Source: Astropecten irregularis (lineage: Eukaryota; Echinodermata; Asteroidea; Paxillosida; Astropectinidae). Taken from it: DNA of 64,000 nt. Positions 53,576-64,000 of the stretch are shown in pieces. The stretch covers positions 11,160,001-11,224,000 of the forward strand of contig OZ020254.1 of assembly GCA_963971285.1 (NCBI GenBank), given 5' to 3'. Under the pieces are notes generated by a model. The model made no database searches and was not told the origin of the DNA. It worked only from the letters and a program-made list of their open reading frames with translations. A program made the position numbers and the translations under genes. Every line of letters starts with the position of its first letter. The stretch's first letter is position 1.

Positions 53576-54955
53576 TCAGACCTTGTTTTCCTTGACACCG
53601 TCGTCAGCATTGTCACTCGGATCCGATGTTAGTTTAACCTCCATTTGATACGTCTCGCACGTGTTCTGTGCCGTGCCGTTGGAACCGAGACTGGAGGGGC
53701 CGGCGGGCCGAATCGTTACGTACTCGTTCCGCGTCACGCCGTTGGTTGTGTGCGAGTTCTCGTTCAGGTCCGTCGTCCGCCCGAAGCTCTTGCTGCAGTG
53801 CCGTCCTTTCAGGCTGGCCTTCTTGAACCAGCAGTGGAAGGACGCCCTCAGCTCGTTCCGGAAGTTCTTGTTAATGAAGGCGAAGGCGACTGGGTTGATG
53901 CAGACGCTGCACATGGCGAACCAATGGAGCGACAGGTATATGATCTCGTTCTTGAGGTCGGATTTGAAGTTGGTGACCATAAGATACAGGTTGATGGGGC
54001 ACCAACAGACAGCAAAGACGGCCACGACCAGCACCAGCATGCGCGTGGCACGCAGCTTGGCCTGGTTGTTGGCCGCCTGCTGCTGGGCGATCATGTCTCC
54101 GATGGATGCCTGAGCCCAGAGCTTCATGCCGATGTGCAGGTAGGCTCCCGATGTTAACGTCAGCGGGACCACGTACTGGTACAGGAACGTCGCCAGCGCG
54201 AAGTAACGGGCGAAATTTTCGTCGTCGCCGGGGTACGTGGCTGTGCAGATCTTCTGCTCGTTGTTAAGCGGCCGGTCCTGGATCTTACGCCAGATGGCGT
54301 AGGGGATGGACAACGCCATGGCCAGAACCCAGATCAGTATGGCAATGGCCACGGCCGTCCTCATGGTGATCCGTGGCCGGAGTGGGTGGATGATGACGCT
54401 GTGCCGGTCCAGTGCGATAGCGGTCAGCATGAAGGTGGACACGTAGACCGACGTCATGCCCATGTAGTCGGCCATGTGGCACATGACCGAGCCGAAGGGC
54501 CACTCGCCGGTCAGATGATGGTAAGCGATGAACGGTATGTTCAGGATGGTCATCAGCATGTCGGACAGGGCCTGGTTGGCCAGAAAGAAGTTGGTCACGC
54601 CCCGCATGCGTTTCCTGCGTACCACCACGAAGCACACTAGGGAGTTACCGAACAAGGACAAGATGGTGATGGTAGCGTACAGGGTGATGAAGACCGACCG
54701 AACCGTGTAGCCAACACGCGGTTCCCTCTCGCCCTCACCATCAGTCATGTCGTCAATTAAACTGCCGAGGTTGATGCTAGAGCTGCTCTCGAAGCTGTCC
54801 ATGACCGTGTGGTTGCTGAATCCTTCCCCGGCGTCAGCGTCGCGGACGCCGGGACGTTTGATCTCGAACAGGTCCATGTATTCCTCAAAAGTCCTCGGAC
54901 CCCGCATCTGTGTGGTGTCACGGACTGTAGTCAGGCCTGGTAGTCGAACAGCCAT
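53576..54955 (-). CDS. GPR83-like rhodopsin-class neuropeptide receptor
   Basis: One open frame of 459 codons, read on the minus strand from the ATG at 54955 (A at -3, G at +4). Rhodopsin-family landmarks: GN at 103-104 in helix 1, SD at 131-132 (helix 2), W152 and C159 before helix 3, DRH at 183-185 in place of DRY, W209 (helix 4), ECL2 C237, P264 (helix 5), CWCP at 317-320 (helix 6), and NPVAF at 354-358 where most receptors have NPxxY. N48 (NHT) is an N-glycosylation site in the roughly 85-residue extracellular tail, and C375 may be palmitoylated. LTAIALDRHSVIIHPLRPRI and LSLHWFAMCSVCINP resemble GPR83, the neuropeptide Y/PrRP-receptor neighbourhood. It should bind a peptide at the plasma membrane and signal through G proteins; the ligand is unknown. 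No signal peptide is obvious. The frame is open 57 bases further upstream without an ATG, and a strong acceptor lies there. Confidence 0.9.
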   Translation of the reverse strand: MAVRLPGLTTVRDTTQMRGPRTFEEYMDLFEIKRPGVRDADAGEGFSNHTVMDSFESSSSINLGSLIDDMTDGEGEREPRVGYTVRSVFITLYATITILSLFGNSLVCFVVVRRKRMRGVTNFFLANQALSDMLMTILNIPFIAYHHLTGEWPFGSVMCHMADYMGMTSVYVSTFMLTAIALDRHSVIIHPLRPRITMRTAVAIAILIWVLAMALSIPYAIWRKIQDRPLNNEQKICTATYPGDDENFARYFALATFLYQYVVPLTLTSGAYLHIGMKLWAQASIGDMIAQQQAANNQAKLRATRMLVLVVAVFAVCWCPINLYLMVTNFKSDLKNEIIYLSLHWFAMCSVCINPVAFAFINKNFRNELRASFHCWFKKASLKGRHCSKSFGRTTDLNENSHTTNGVTRNEYVTIRPAGPSSLGSNGTAQNTCETYQMEVKLTSDPSDNADDGVKENKV

Positions 54956-54998
54956 GATTTGGGGGTGTCTGACTGTCCTCTTTATTCCTCGCAAATAC
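54956..54998 (-). other. probable 5'-UTR part of the GPR83-like receptor exon, with splice acceptor
   Basis: Reading the minus strand, TTTAAC (possible branch site), a pyrimidine tract and TTTCGTTAG end at 54999, so an exon would start at 54998, 43 bases before the ATG. This is common for GPCRs with an intronless coding region and a separate 5'-UTR exon. The upstream exon was not located. Because no stop intervenes, extra N-terminal coding sequence in an upstream exon is possible. Confidence 0.5.
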
Positions 54999-55012
54999 CT
55001 AACGAAAGACAA

Positions 55013-56142
55013 AAAGAGCCAAGTTAAATGGATATTAACTGATGCTTAGAAATATAAACATCTTATTACAATGATCTTTTGTACCTAGTCAAATCTAATT
55101 TCCCATGCTGGACCGGCCTTAAATAGAGCATTGCTATTTAAAACCAATAAGTGGGACATGTAATTCCTGGAAATTGCTCAATGCAATCCTGACTTTCATT
55201 CCGGCTGACTTTCAGCCAAATTGACGTTTCACAGAGAGCGCCGCAGACGCAATGTCCCGTGACATACGGTGCATACGTGATGAAGGTGAACCGGACCGTC
55301 ATCAGACGTTATGCCGTAAAGATCTTGATCTTAAATCTGACTATAACCATGGAGCTATAAACTCCAAGCTATAAGCTATAAGCCCCATGCTTACCACGGA
55401 GTTACTGTTTCAGAGATCCTCGGCTCTATATACGGAATCCTGAGCATTCCTGCACCCTATCACCCTAGATCGATAACAAGGTATATTATGCGTCCGAAGA
55501 AGCCGTCTCACAGCTGGTTTTTACTTCCTATGTGAGTGCCATTTGCCCACCACGATCCACCCTGTCACATTGCTTCACACTCGCTGCACTTCTCTGACGG
55601 GCAACAGACGAGTGGATGGCCCCGAGGCCCCGGCCGCGAGCGGTCCCACTCGCGGAAGTAATCTCTTTTTCCCCTTTCTCTCTCTTTGCTGGACGTTGTA
55701 TAAATCATTCAAAATTACCTTCACCGGGTAAACAGACTCACTGGCTATTGCAATCGGGATGCATTGCTAACCCACTACACAAAATAGCTCTAAGTTCACA
55801 ACGTCAATTCATATTCCAAAACCCACTAAATATCAAATGTAGGATCTATTTTATTTAGCAAATGCACGTTTTGACAGGAACAACAACATGAATGATAATT
55901 TAGAACACTGATATTTCGCAGCTATACTATATGAATATCCTCTACTGGGCATTACAAATTCTTTAATATTTTCCCTGGTGTATGTCCCAGCTGGGACATT
56001 AACAATTCAATGATCTTGATGTCTGTTAGACGCTGCACGCTGTTGGTTGTAATTTGTACGGTGAATCCACGACACATTCAGGCCTTTTGTAACATACGAA
56101 TGTTTTATTTAATGTACTGAAAATCCCGTTCAGTTGAAATTG
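55013..56142. other. upstream region of the GPR83-like receptor
   Basis: On the minus strand, TATATAG occurs near 55427-55433 and would suit a core promoter for the receptor, but no upstream exon could be fixed. No other gene seen. Confidence 0.35.
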
Positions 56143-56278
56143 AGGCCGTGTCCCAATTCTCGGGCTGCGACCGCAAGTAACACACAAGTCTATGGAAATG
56201 GCTGCAGTCACTGGCTAGTGGCTGCCATAGGTACATGCGTAATTCAGCAGCCGCAGCCAAAGAATTGGGACACGGCCT
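56143..56278. mobile_element. foldback MITE, AGGCCGTGTCCCAA family
   Basis: AGGCCGTGTCCCAATTCTCG to AGAATTGGGACACGGCCT, with interior CAGTCACTGGCTAGTGGCTG. Nearly the same as 14107-14247. Confidence 0.75.
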
Positions 56279-57568
56279 TTATGGAATAATTGTGGTGACG
56301 TCAAAGTACAGTCCCACAGAAGGAAGTTAAGCGGCGGCAAATTGTCTCCAATGAACGGAAACTCATTCGTCACTCATTAAGAATGTAATCATAGGCGATA
56401 CATGAACTGCATAGAGTGGCTTTCCAGACAGTACTTTCTTTCCTTTTGTCCGAGTTATAAACATTCCCTGTTTTTTCCCCAACATCCTTTGTGGGGAGGA
56501 ACGGAGTGTTTTCGGGCTAGAGTTCCGACTCCGACCCCGGACGGATGATCATGAACGAAAACAACCACAGATGCACCGTGCGCCCACGGCGAATAACACG
56601 GGGGAATAAGCACCTCCTTACCCATCGTAATTGACCTTTTTCACGGTGCATCCATCCCCATTCGAAGCAGTGTAATGAAATCGAGGCTTGGATTCGAAAT
56701 AGTCTGGTACCCGTTTTCTTTTGGGAATTTGTGTTATCTTTTCCGACGGGTATACAAGGAAGGCGACAAAAATGGAAGCGCCGTGAAAAAGGCGTATACC
56801 AACTAAACCCACAAAAGCGTGCACTTCATCCGTAGGAAATAATTCCTCAGTATTTTTGTATACCGATCCATCCAGCAGCACCATGCAGATATGCACGGCA
56901 AACATTTTCATCCCCACATACAATAACAATCTCAGTCTACCACTTCATTATTCCCAATCCACCTCTTGAATGAAAAAAAATATGTGATGAAATGTCCCAA
57001 GCCGGCATTCTGAGCACGAACGAAAATCTGAAAATCCGTCTTGTTTGTGGAGAACTTTAAAGTGATCCAACTTCATGTTGTCTCAATGAGGCAATACTAG
57101 GAATACCCTTAAATCCACATTAGGCTATTGACATTATGAGCGAGCGCTATACATCTCTAAAGGCTAAAATAGTATAGGTAGTTTGGACTATCTTTAGCTG
57201 GCCTACCAATTTTCCAAATTTCACTTTTAGGCCTATACCAAATTGTGGATCATTTGACGATTTTATGCACAGAAAAACGAAACTTCATTCACATCTTTTC
57301 GACTGATCGTTGAATCCCATATGTCAACAACGGTGCATGGAAATTCTACTTATAGGAAAAGCACTCTTCGAAATTAGAGGATAACATGGAAAGGAAAATC
57401 GCAAACGCAGCTCGAAAGCTCTTGTCGCCCCATCAAGGTAGATGGGTAGGATCAGAATCCTTAACGGCGTAATGCGCTTGAGAAAGCCGCTTGCATTACA
57501 TAACTACGCGATGGAAGCGTGCGGGGTCGTTTAATGTAAGAACGCCTGCGTTTAATACATCAAAATAT
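56279..57568. other. intergenic, nothing recognised
   Basis: A 103-codon minus-strand frame at 56618-56929 has no domain signal that I recognise. A distal promoter or 5' exon of the receptor gene could lie here. Confidence 0.4.
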
Positions 57569-57572
57569 TTAA

Positions 57573-57925
57573 AGGTAATATCATACTTCGGGTTTTTATC
57601 AAGGAAATACAGATTCTTGGGCAAAAATATCAAGACAGATACAGTAACAGTCATCTGTGAAAATTTCAGTCTCATACGGTGCCCACTTTTTGAGAAAACA
57701 GTGAAAATCAGCCACAGTATTTCTTAAGACATTTCTCTTTTATTTTTGATCTTTTAAAAGATCAAAAAGATTTTCGGTCGTTTGTTTTATTTCTGGACAA
57801 ATACACCATTCAGGCGGAACAATTTTATATTATGTTTCTATCACCATCATCTTCATACCCTGTAAGTTATACGTAAGTCTGTGAACATTTCTGTTTTGGT
57901 TTCTTACCAAAGTGTGATACTACCT
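57573..57925. mobile_element. TTAA-MITE family A, copy 11
   Basis: AGGTAATATCATACTTCGGG to ACCAAAGTGTGATACTACCT, TTAA at 57569-57572 and 57926-57929, and GATCTTTTAAAAGATC inside. Orientation is opposite to copies 4, 5 and 10. Confidence 0.8.
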
Positions 57926-57929
57926 TTAA

Positions 57930-60660
57930 GTCATACCGCCAACTTGTTAGAGCCGAACTGCACTGCACCGCCGCGGTGGCCGGCCCACTCACGGTTCCGC
58001 TTACCGCAAATCAAATAAAAATTTCCATTCTACAATATACATCAGCAGCACAACGATTCACGTATAATGTAGACGTCAAAAGAATTGCGATGTGAAATGA
58101 CTGGAAATTGTAACCACGTTAAGATGGTCGTCCTGTCAGGGAACTTGTCATTTTTTCTTCTTTATCAGCCCCCAAGGCTGATGTGGGATTTTTTTTTTTT
58201 TTGACGTTGACCGAGGCCCTTGTCAATTAACACGTGAAAGATACACGCGCCAGAATCCTGCAGATCGCTTCGCGTGAACTGAACTTGTGCACCAATCCTG
58301 ACAAGTGAGCTGTGTTATTATTGTAGTGGTGCTCGGCTAATGTTTTCGTACCTGTGGGAAATATCGAAACGCGAAGCACAGATGAACTAGATGGACAGCA
58401 TTATTCAAGCAGGGAGTGGCTCTGTGGTTAACAATTACCGAACTTTTCAATCAGATGAAAAAAACCGAGCGGTCATTTTTCTTGGAGATTAAAGGATTAC
58501 TGTAATCAAAACTCATATGAAGTTAAATACATCTGTATTGTTATGAAACTCCACCTGTCTATCATTGTTTGTGCTTAAAGATATTGTATATAAAAAAGAA
58601 GGTATTTCAGACCCATAATTCAGCACCCCACTTTTCGCGACAAAAAAACTTGTTTACAGAACGCCACGCAGCATAATGTGGCGCGAGCCTAGCCTATACT
58701 CGTTCTATAGGTGACGTCACACGCTATTGTTGCGTGGTTCAGAGGGGGTCTTTTTTTAGGGGGCGGGGCATACATGTACTGATTTTGTAACTTTTCGATC
58801 AAAATTAAGCACTTACATAGAAATATAAATTTAAATAGTCATGAATTATGTATTTAGCAATAGTTTTAGAGCACCTTCACCCCTTTTCCAAATTTGATTG
58901 CAGTAAACTTGACGCGTCTCCAAAATTTAAACACAGACATTTTATTTCCAGGCCGGTCTTCCAATTGAATCATATTCTTGAATTTAGTATCTGAAAACAA
59001 ACACAACAACAAAAACAAGAACAACAGCAACAACAACAGCAGCAACAACAAAAATGTCACGTCTGCGACGATGGACTTTCCCGCCACATTACATCACCAA
59101 GCGTTTCACCTGTTTCATCAACATGACCAATTTCTCTCTGAATTCCGGAGCCCCCTCATCTCCACTACTTGCCGAGCTAATCGCTAAAACAGGATATTGC
59201 CACAATATGTGCATAACATCCACTCGGCAGGGAGCATAAAAAAAAAACATATGATGGATTTACCGCCAAAGTTTCCGCGAAGCATTTCACGGCGTTTTTA
59301 TGGACGGCAGTGAATTATGACATGTTTTTAATATCAGTCTCAAAAGTGTAGGCACCTTTCTTCCTTTTATGTTTTTTTTTTATGGGTGATACTGATAAGT
59401 AACTACGGCTTTGCCGCGCTTGGACAGATGAAGAAGAATTCTGCTATAAAATGTGGCGTGCGGGAGCCTGAATCCTGAATTGTGTGGTCGATGATAGCCG
59501 CCACAGGTCCACAGAAACTAAGATATGAAATTGTCTGTTCAGATCAGGTCCCTCCAGCAATAACTCATGCTCGGACGATGCCTTTTCGCCTTTTAACTAG
59601 TCTCGGATGTTGTTATCTTGAAAGTCATAGTGATTTATAACCGCGGCAGAAGGAACACAGACCCACTAGGCCTTCCCCCTGTGTTTATACTCAAGTGCAG
59701 GCCTCAGGGACTTCTCAACCTGACCGATATGTCACTTTCTCATTTTAACCCCGGCAAGTTGTTTTGGCGATTACCTTTCTAATTCCGAAAAATCGAAGAG
59801 AAAGCATATCCTTTTCCTCCAGAAAAGATTGCATTTTGACAGGAAGGGAACGAATTAACCTGAAGGGACGCGTGTTTGACAGGGGGGTGATCAAGTAGGG
59901 ACGTCTGGAAACGGAAATCGGACAAAGATATTCCATGAGCATTCTCCCATCGGATGCATACAAAATCAACCACAATCTATCACAACAACATGGAAGGGGA
60001 AATCATAGCTTTAAACTTGAAAGCTTCCCCTACACATCATACACCCACGTCAGCACGCCTACATTTTCCTTGTATAGAAGAGTGTTCTCGGCGTCTGTCA
60101 ATGATGCATGTTGAAGGGAAAGTGACACGGGAGCATCAGGACACTCGGAGAGAGGTTTTTGTATTTGCAGTCGTACCTAAACCAAATTATGTCCATCTCC
60201 AAGTCAATGTACCGGAATGAGAGAAGACGGAGAGCAAAGAAAAAACAGCTTTCACAAGCTGCAAGACGGCATAAGAGCTAAATTTTCTGAGTCGAAAGAA
60301 ATTTGAGAGGAAAAAAAAAAAGTTGAATAAAAAAAAGAAAAAGACTATGACTTTGCTATCCTAGGCCTAAACCTTCAGGCGCATATCATCCAGATTGTGC
60401 AGTCGAATGGACAAGTGTGGGAGACTGTATTTCTATCCCAAAGAGATTGAAAAGGAAAGGAAAATGTCATCGTTGGTCAGCTGGCTTTCATGCAGCAGCT
60501 TCCGTTAAGTCATTACATCTGCTTCAGGAAATCTTCACCTGATGAAGGTTTCTACTATCATAGACATCCTACAGTCTTTATGACGTAATGTTGAGATTGG
60601 GTTTTATTCATTATTTTTGTTCTTCAAGAAGGATTTGAGGCTTTGCATGGTGACAATTGG
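57930..60660. other. intergenic, only microsatellites
   Basis: Poly-T near 58190, the (AAC)n tract, and otherwise unique AT-rich sequence. No gene supported. Confidence 0.45.
58995..59052 (+). repeat. (AAC)n/(CAG)n microsatellite
   Basis: AACAACAGCAACAACAACAG-type triplets. The short Asn/Lys-rich open frame here is a by-product. Confidence 0.6.
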
Positions 60661-60666
60661 TATGTT

Positions 60667-60712
60667 GGTCTCCTGATGAGGACCAAAGCAGGCTAGTCGA
60701 AACGTTGAGACC
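60667..60712 (+). other. hammerhead-like core motif in a retroelement-like 3' sequence
   Basis: CTGATGA (60673-60679) is followed by GAC ... GTC (possible stem II) and GAAAC (60699-60703), and flanked by GGTCTC and GAGACC. Motifs of the form CTGATGA ... CGAAACGTTGAGACC occur in repeat-derived sequence of many animals. Penelope-like elements carry true hammerhead ribozymes. A complete fold with cleavage site was not demonstrated. Confidence 0.3.
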
Positions 60713-61205
60713 TTAATTGCGAAAGTACGAACGATTATTACACGGTGTTTCCGCAAACCGATCCAAATTTTTGTTCTTCTAAACAATGGATCAACATTTT
60801 GTTTTGGACTGATGACAGTGATGATAACGACGACAATTTTGAATGATTCCAGGAGATTCAGACACTTATAACTGAGTTTCTTCAACATAGAATCTTCAAG
60901 CTCTCAAATTTGGCTCTTCTGGCGTCGTTGGTTACCTGCAAGCCCAGTTATTATACGACATACTGCAAGTATACGACTCTAAGCCACGGACGTCATACAA
61001 CAATCTGGACTTGGAATATTTTTAAACTGCAGCCACCGGAGGCCATCTTACCATGCCAGTTACAACGTGGTATAACTATTGTTGCCAGATGTATTTAACT
61101 AACAACGGTGAGCGCGTCTTTGTATTACTTTTGCATTCGGCCTATCAAGATGGATGCTTGTGGTTTCAGTGAACTACGTGGGCTTATAGGGAGTATTGGG
61201 AGTCC

Positions 61206-62013
61206 AGGGGCCGATTTCACGAAACTCGTCTTATTTTAGGATCGATCTTTTGACTTAGGACGAGTCCTAGCTGTAAGATCGATCTTAGCTATGACGCGTC
61301 CTAAGACCGATTTCACCAAACGCATCTTAGCCAAGATCAGTCTGTCATGCTGATAAATAAATTGTAATATATTGGACGAGGATGGCCTTTCCAAATACAA
61401 CGGCTGCACCATGTTTACTTGATTCAATTGGAGCGAATGCGTGCAACAGCAGTTGTTTTATGCTTGCGGTGTGCGCGCGCAGTATGAATGAAGGAGGTCT
61501 ACGTAAACTCAAGTTGGCTGATTGGTTGTTATTCGGGCAGAAAGTTTTCGTCTGCTGAAATAAAATATCTGCTAACTCGTAACGTACTCACATTGGCTCA
61601 AATTCATATGCCAATCTTGAAATAATCCCTGTCAAACAATAGACCATCCGCTACGTTGTCCTCGTCAGTTTAAACTATCGAGTGTATTTCTCCGGTCACG
61701 GAATATTAACTCGCCAAGCCTAGGCCTCCCCCCCCCCCCCGCCCGCCGAGTCGCGATTACACAGCAAGAAGCGTGAAGCGCCATTGTTGCTATTCAGTAT
61801 TTAATATACATGTACATGTACATGTACGTGTTCGTGCAGATAAGACGACCCCCAGACCCGTCCTAAGTTAAGACGAGTTCAGCCGCGTTGCTATGGAAGT
61901 TGAGATGCATTGAACCCGTCTTAACTTTGGTGAAATCGATCCTAGGACGCGTCCTGACATAGGACGAGTTACCCTTCCTAAGACGCGTCTTAGCGTTTCG
62001 TGAAATCGGCCGC
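61206..62013. mobile_element. foldback element with a second foldback inside
   Basis: Outer ends GGGGCCGATTTCACGAAACT and GTTTCGTGAAATCGGCCGC. Inner ends ACCGATTTCACCAAACGCAT (61308) and GTCTTAACTTTGGTGAAATC (to about 61944). GACGCGTCCTA arms occur in the outer parts. The interior carries a C12 run and (CATGTA)n at 61807-61826. Confidence 0.6.
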
Positions 62014-62084
62014 AGGGGCCAATGGGAGACTTTTGAGAATCGGTCTTTAGGTCAACAGCGCACGCGCACGCAATTGTGAGCATG

Positions 62085-62300
62085 CTACCAAAAAAATTTT
62101 CGCACAAAAATAGCTTGCCCAATAAAACAAACCACCATTGAAAATTCGATTTGATATTCATGGTCAGCGAACAACAGCCAAAGAACAATTGCAAGTGATA
62201 CGCAGCACATGGAAATTTGATTGTAAATCCTTTTTTTATTAAGACAGAAATGTCATGCTTAGCGAATTTTTGTGCTAAGCAGTTCTATGAAATTGGCCCC
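62085..62300. mobile_element. foldback MITE, family D, left end replaced
   Basis: The right end TTCTATGAAATTGGCCCC and interior AACAACAGCCAAAGAACAAT are intact. The left end is replaced by 62022-62085, which matches half of the 15213-15322 foldback (AATGGGAGACTTTTGAGAA). Confidence 0.6.
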
Positions 62301-64000
62301 AGATTTTTTTATATGACGTCCGTGCTCTGGGCCAGCAACAAAGTGCATTGAACGCCATCGTGTAACTGGCTTCAATCCGATCGTGTTAAATGAAGATTTT
62401 AAAAAGTGAACCAGCAGGAAAAGACGTCCCCTACCCCACATTTATAGCATTCATTGAGAGACGAGAAGCCTGCTAATTCCCTTCGTGATCTGAAACTGGG
62501 CCAAGTGGGTCTTAAATCCGGTAAAATTCTTCGTCGTCAGGGAAGTCTCAAATCGATTAGTCTATCCACTCCCCTCTACCGCTCGCTTCCCTTGTCCCCT
62601 CCCGTTCTCCTTTCCTGAGGGCACGATATGGAAACTCCGTTTTTACCAAATGGGCACTGCCTGACGATTCTATACCACTTCGATAACGAGTGGGAAGCTT
62701 CCCTGACCTACCCCCCGATGTCTAGTCGCCGAGGGTTCGATAACATTTCACCGGCTACTTTTAATTTCCGACAGAAAGCGGCGCGATATACTCACCGACA
62801 TATCCGCTAAAAAAAATGAGCAACAACCGAATCAGAGAATTTTAAATAACGCAGACAGTTTTCATTATCTTAATTAAACGGTTTCCCAAAGTCAGTTAGC
62901 ATGCCGAACTGTGTGCTTCATAACAAATGTTATGCACACACGAGAGACCAATTTTTTAATAACAGTATTGCGGAGTGAGGTTAATAATAAAACAAGTTAA
63001 TTGTTATCTGTGTTGTGCTTTTTCCTTGTCCTCGTACCTCAATTAAAAAGCACGCAGCTCGGTTTTTGAGTATTTTATTTCTTAATAAAAACTGACCTTA
63101 TATCGTTCAGATGAACATCAACGAAAAGGCTGACCGCTAACAAATGAAATCGTTCTTGACACAAGCTCATTTAATTTCCCCCTAGTTGATTTCTGAGGCA
63201 GTTAATGGTAGACAGTGCGTGCTGTGATTGACCTCTTGGTAAATTAATGGTGTTTAAGGTTTTAAGTGAAAGTGCGACTGAACGCGCAGGGTTCGAGCGC
63301 TGCTGCCATAAACGTTTATAGTTGGCACTGCGCCCACAAAACGCACTGAAAAGTCCATTGAAGCCTTTTGAAGAGAAAAAAAGCAGGATTCATAAACAAA
63401 TAAAAATAGCAATCATAACAAATAATGCAGCGGGAAACCGAAATATCTTAAGATCGCAATTTCGAGAAAATAAAGTTCGGTGGTACCGTACTTTGAGACA
63501 CTTCTGTTAAATCTGACGGATTCTCGAACCATTAGTCGGATGCGTCACAGAGTGAGAGGGAAGGCACTATACACAGCACCAAAACTCGTTACATTTTTTA
63601 TTGTTTACCAGAAAAAATCCACCCTTCGTGCGCGGTTCCAATTAGTTGTTTATCCCTCTGAAATGGGAAAGTAATAAGCCATTGCATTTAGTATACGGGG
63701 ATGGTTACCAAAAACACCCACCAGTAATTGAAATTGTTCATGGGAACTTAAATTCAATTATGAACACGCGCAGTGCTTTGGATGGGAGTTTGCCGTTTCG
63801 GCGCATTCTTGCTGGACCGGCGGGATGTGTGTGTGTTTTGTGTGTATGTGCGGATTTGCACGTGTGTGGGTTGCTTCTTCGCTAGAAAGTGAAATATAGA
63901 CGGTGGCAAAAAATGAACAAGCCTAATCCCCAGGCTTTGGATTCTTCGAGTCCAAGGTCGGATTTAGAAACTGTAACTGGATTCCTAAACTGTATTTCCA
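62301..64000. other. intergenic, nothing recognised
   Basis: No foldback ends, SINE boxes or conserved frames were seen up to the window edge. An exon of a neighbouring gene could be missed. Confidence 0.4.

Noticed and set aside
53645..54635. Long open frames antisense to, or in another frame of, the receptor
   Set aside because: They are shadows of the GC-rich GPCR coding exon, with no domain of their own.
1..64000. CRISPR arrays, operons, prokaryotic signals
   Set aside because: The window is animal nuclear DNA with spliceosomal introns; none was seen.

Overview
This window is animal nuclear DNA. It has one complete multi-exon gene with spliceosomal introns, one G-protein-coupled receptor with an almost intronless coding region, tRNA-derived SINEs, and an unusually dense set of short foldback transposons. 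The palindromes TACATGTA and TAGGCCTA recur everywhere, and the gene content fits a marine deuterostome. My best guess is an echinoderm such as a sea star, but that is inference from sequence style.

5.7-30.6 kb, plus strand: the complete WDR91 gene (WD repeat-containing protein 91, an endosome-maturation factor). I could place 16 coding exons whose phases all join into one 791-residue protein. Fourteen of the fifteen introns are GT-AG. Intron 4 is an AT-AC intron carrying the U12-type donor ATATCCTTT and a matching branch site, and reading it this way is the only way to keep the conserved protein intact. Intron 1 contains a decayed pogo-type DDD transposase gene with its own splice acceptor and a C-terminal zinc finger. 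Intron 11 contains the 3' end of a non-LTR retrotransposon. Other introns are packed with antisense SINEs and foldback elements.

53.6-55.0 kb, minus strand: a rhodopsin-class neuropeptide receptor most like GPR83. The whole seven-helix coding region lies in one exon, with a probable 5'-UTR intron just upstream of the start codon.

0-5.7 kb, 30.6-53.5 kb and 55-64 kb: no host gene that I can support. These stretches hold (i) three related families of TTAA-flanked MITEs that share one half of their sequence and differ in the other, (ii) hAT-type MITEs with 8-bp target duplications, (iii) several foldback families with ends such as GGGGCCAATTTCAT, (iv) a mariner-like MITE and (v) simple-sequence arrays, including a 670-bp CTG/TTG array with a 91-bp higher-order period. 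Several elements are nested in one another, so relative ages can be read directly. The two host genes show no evident functional link.
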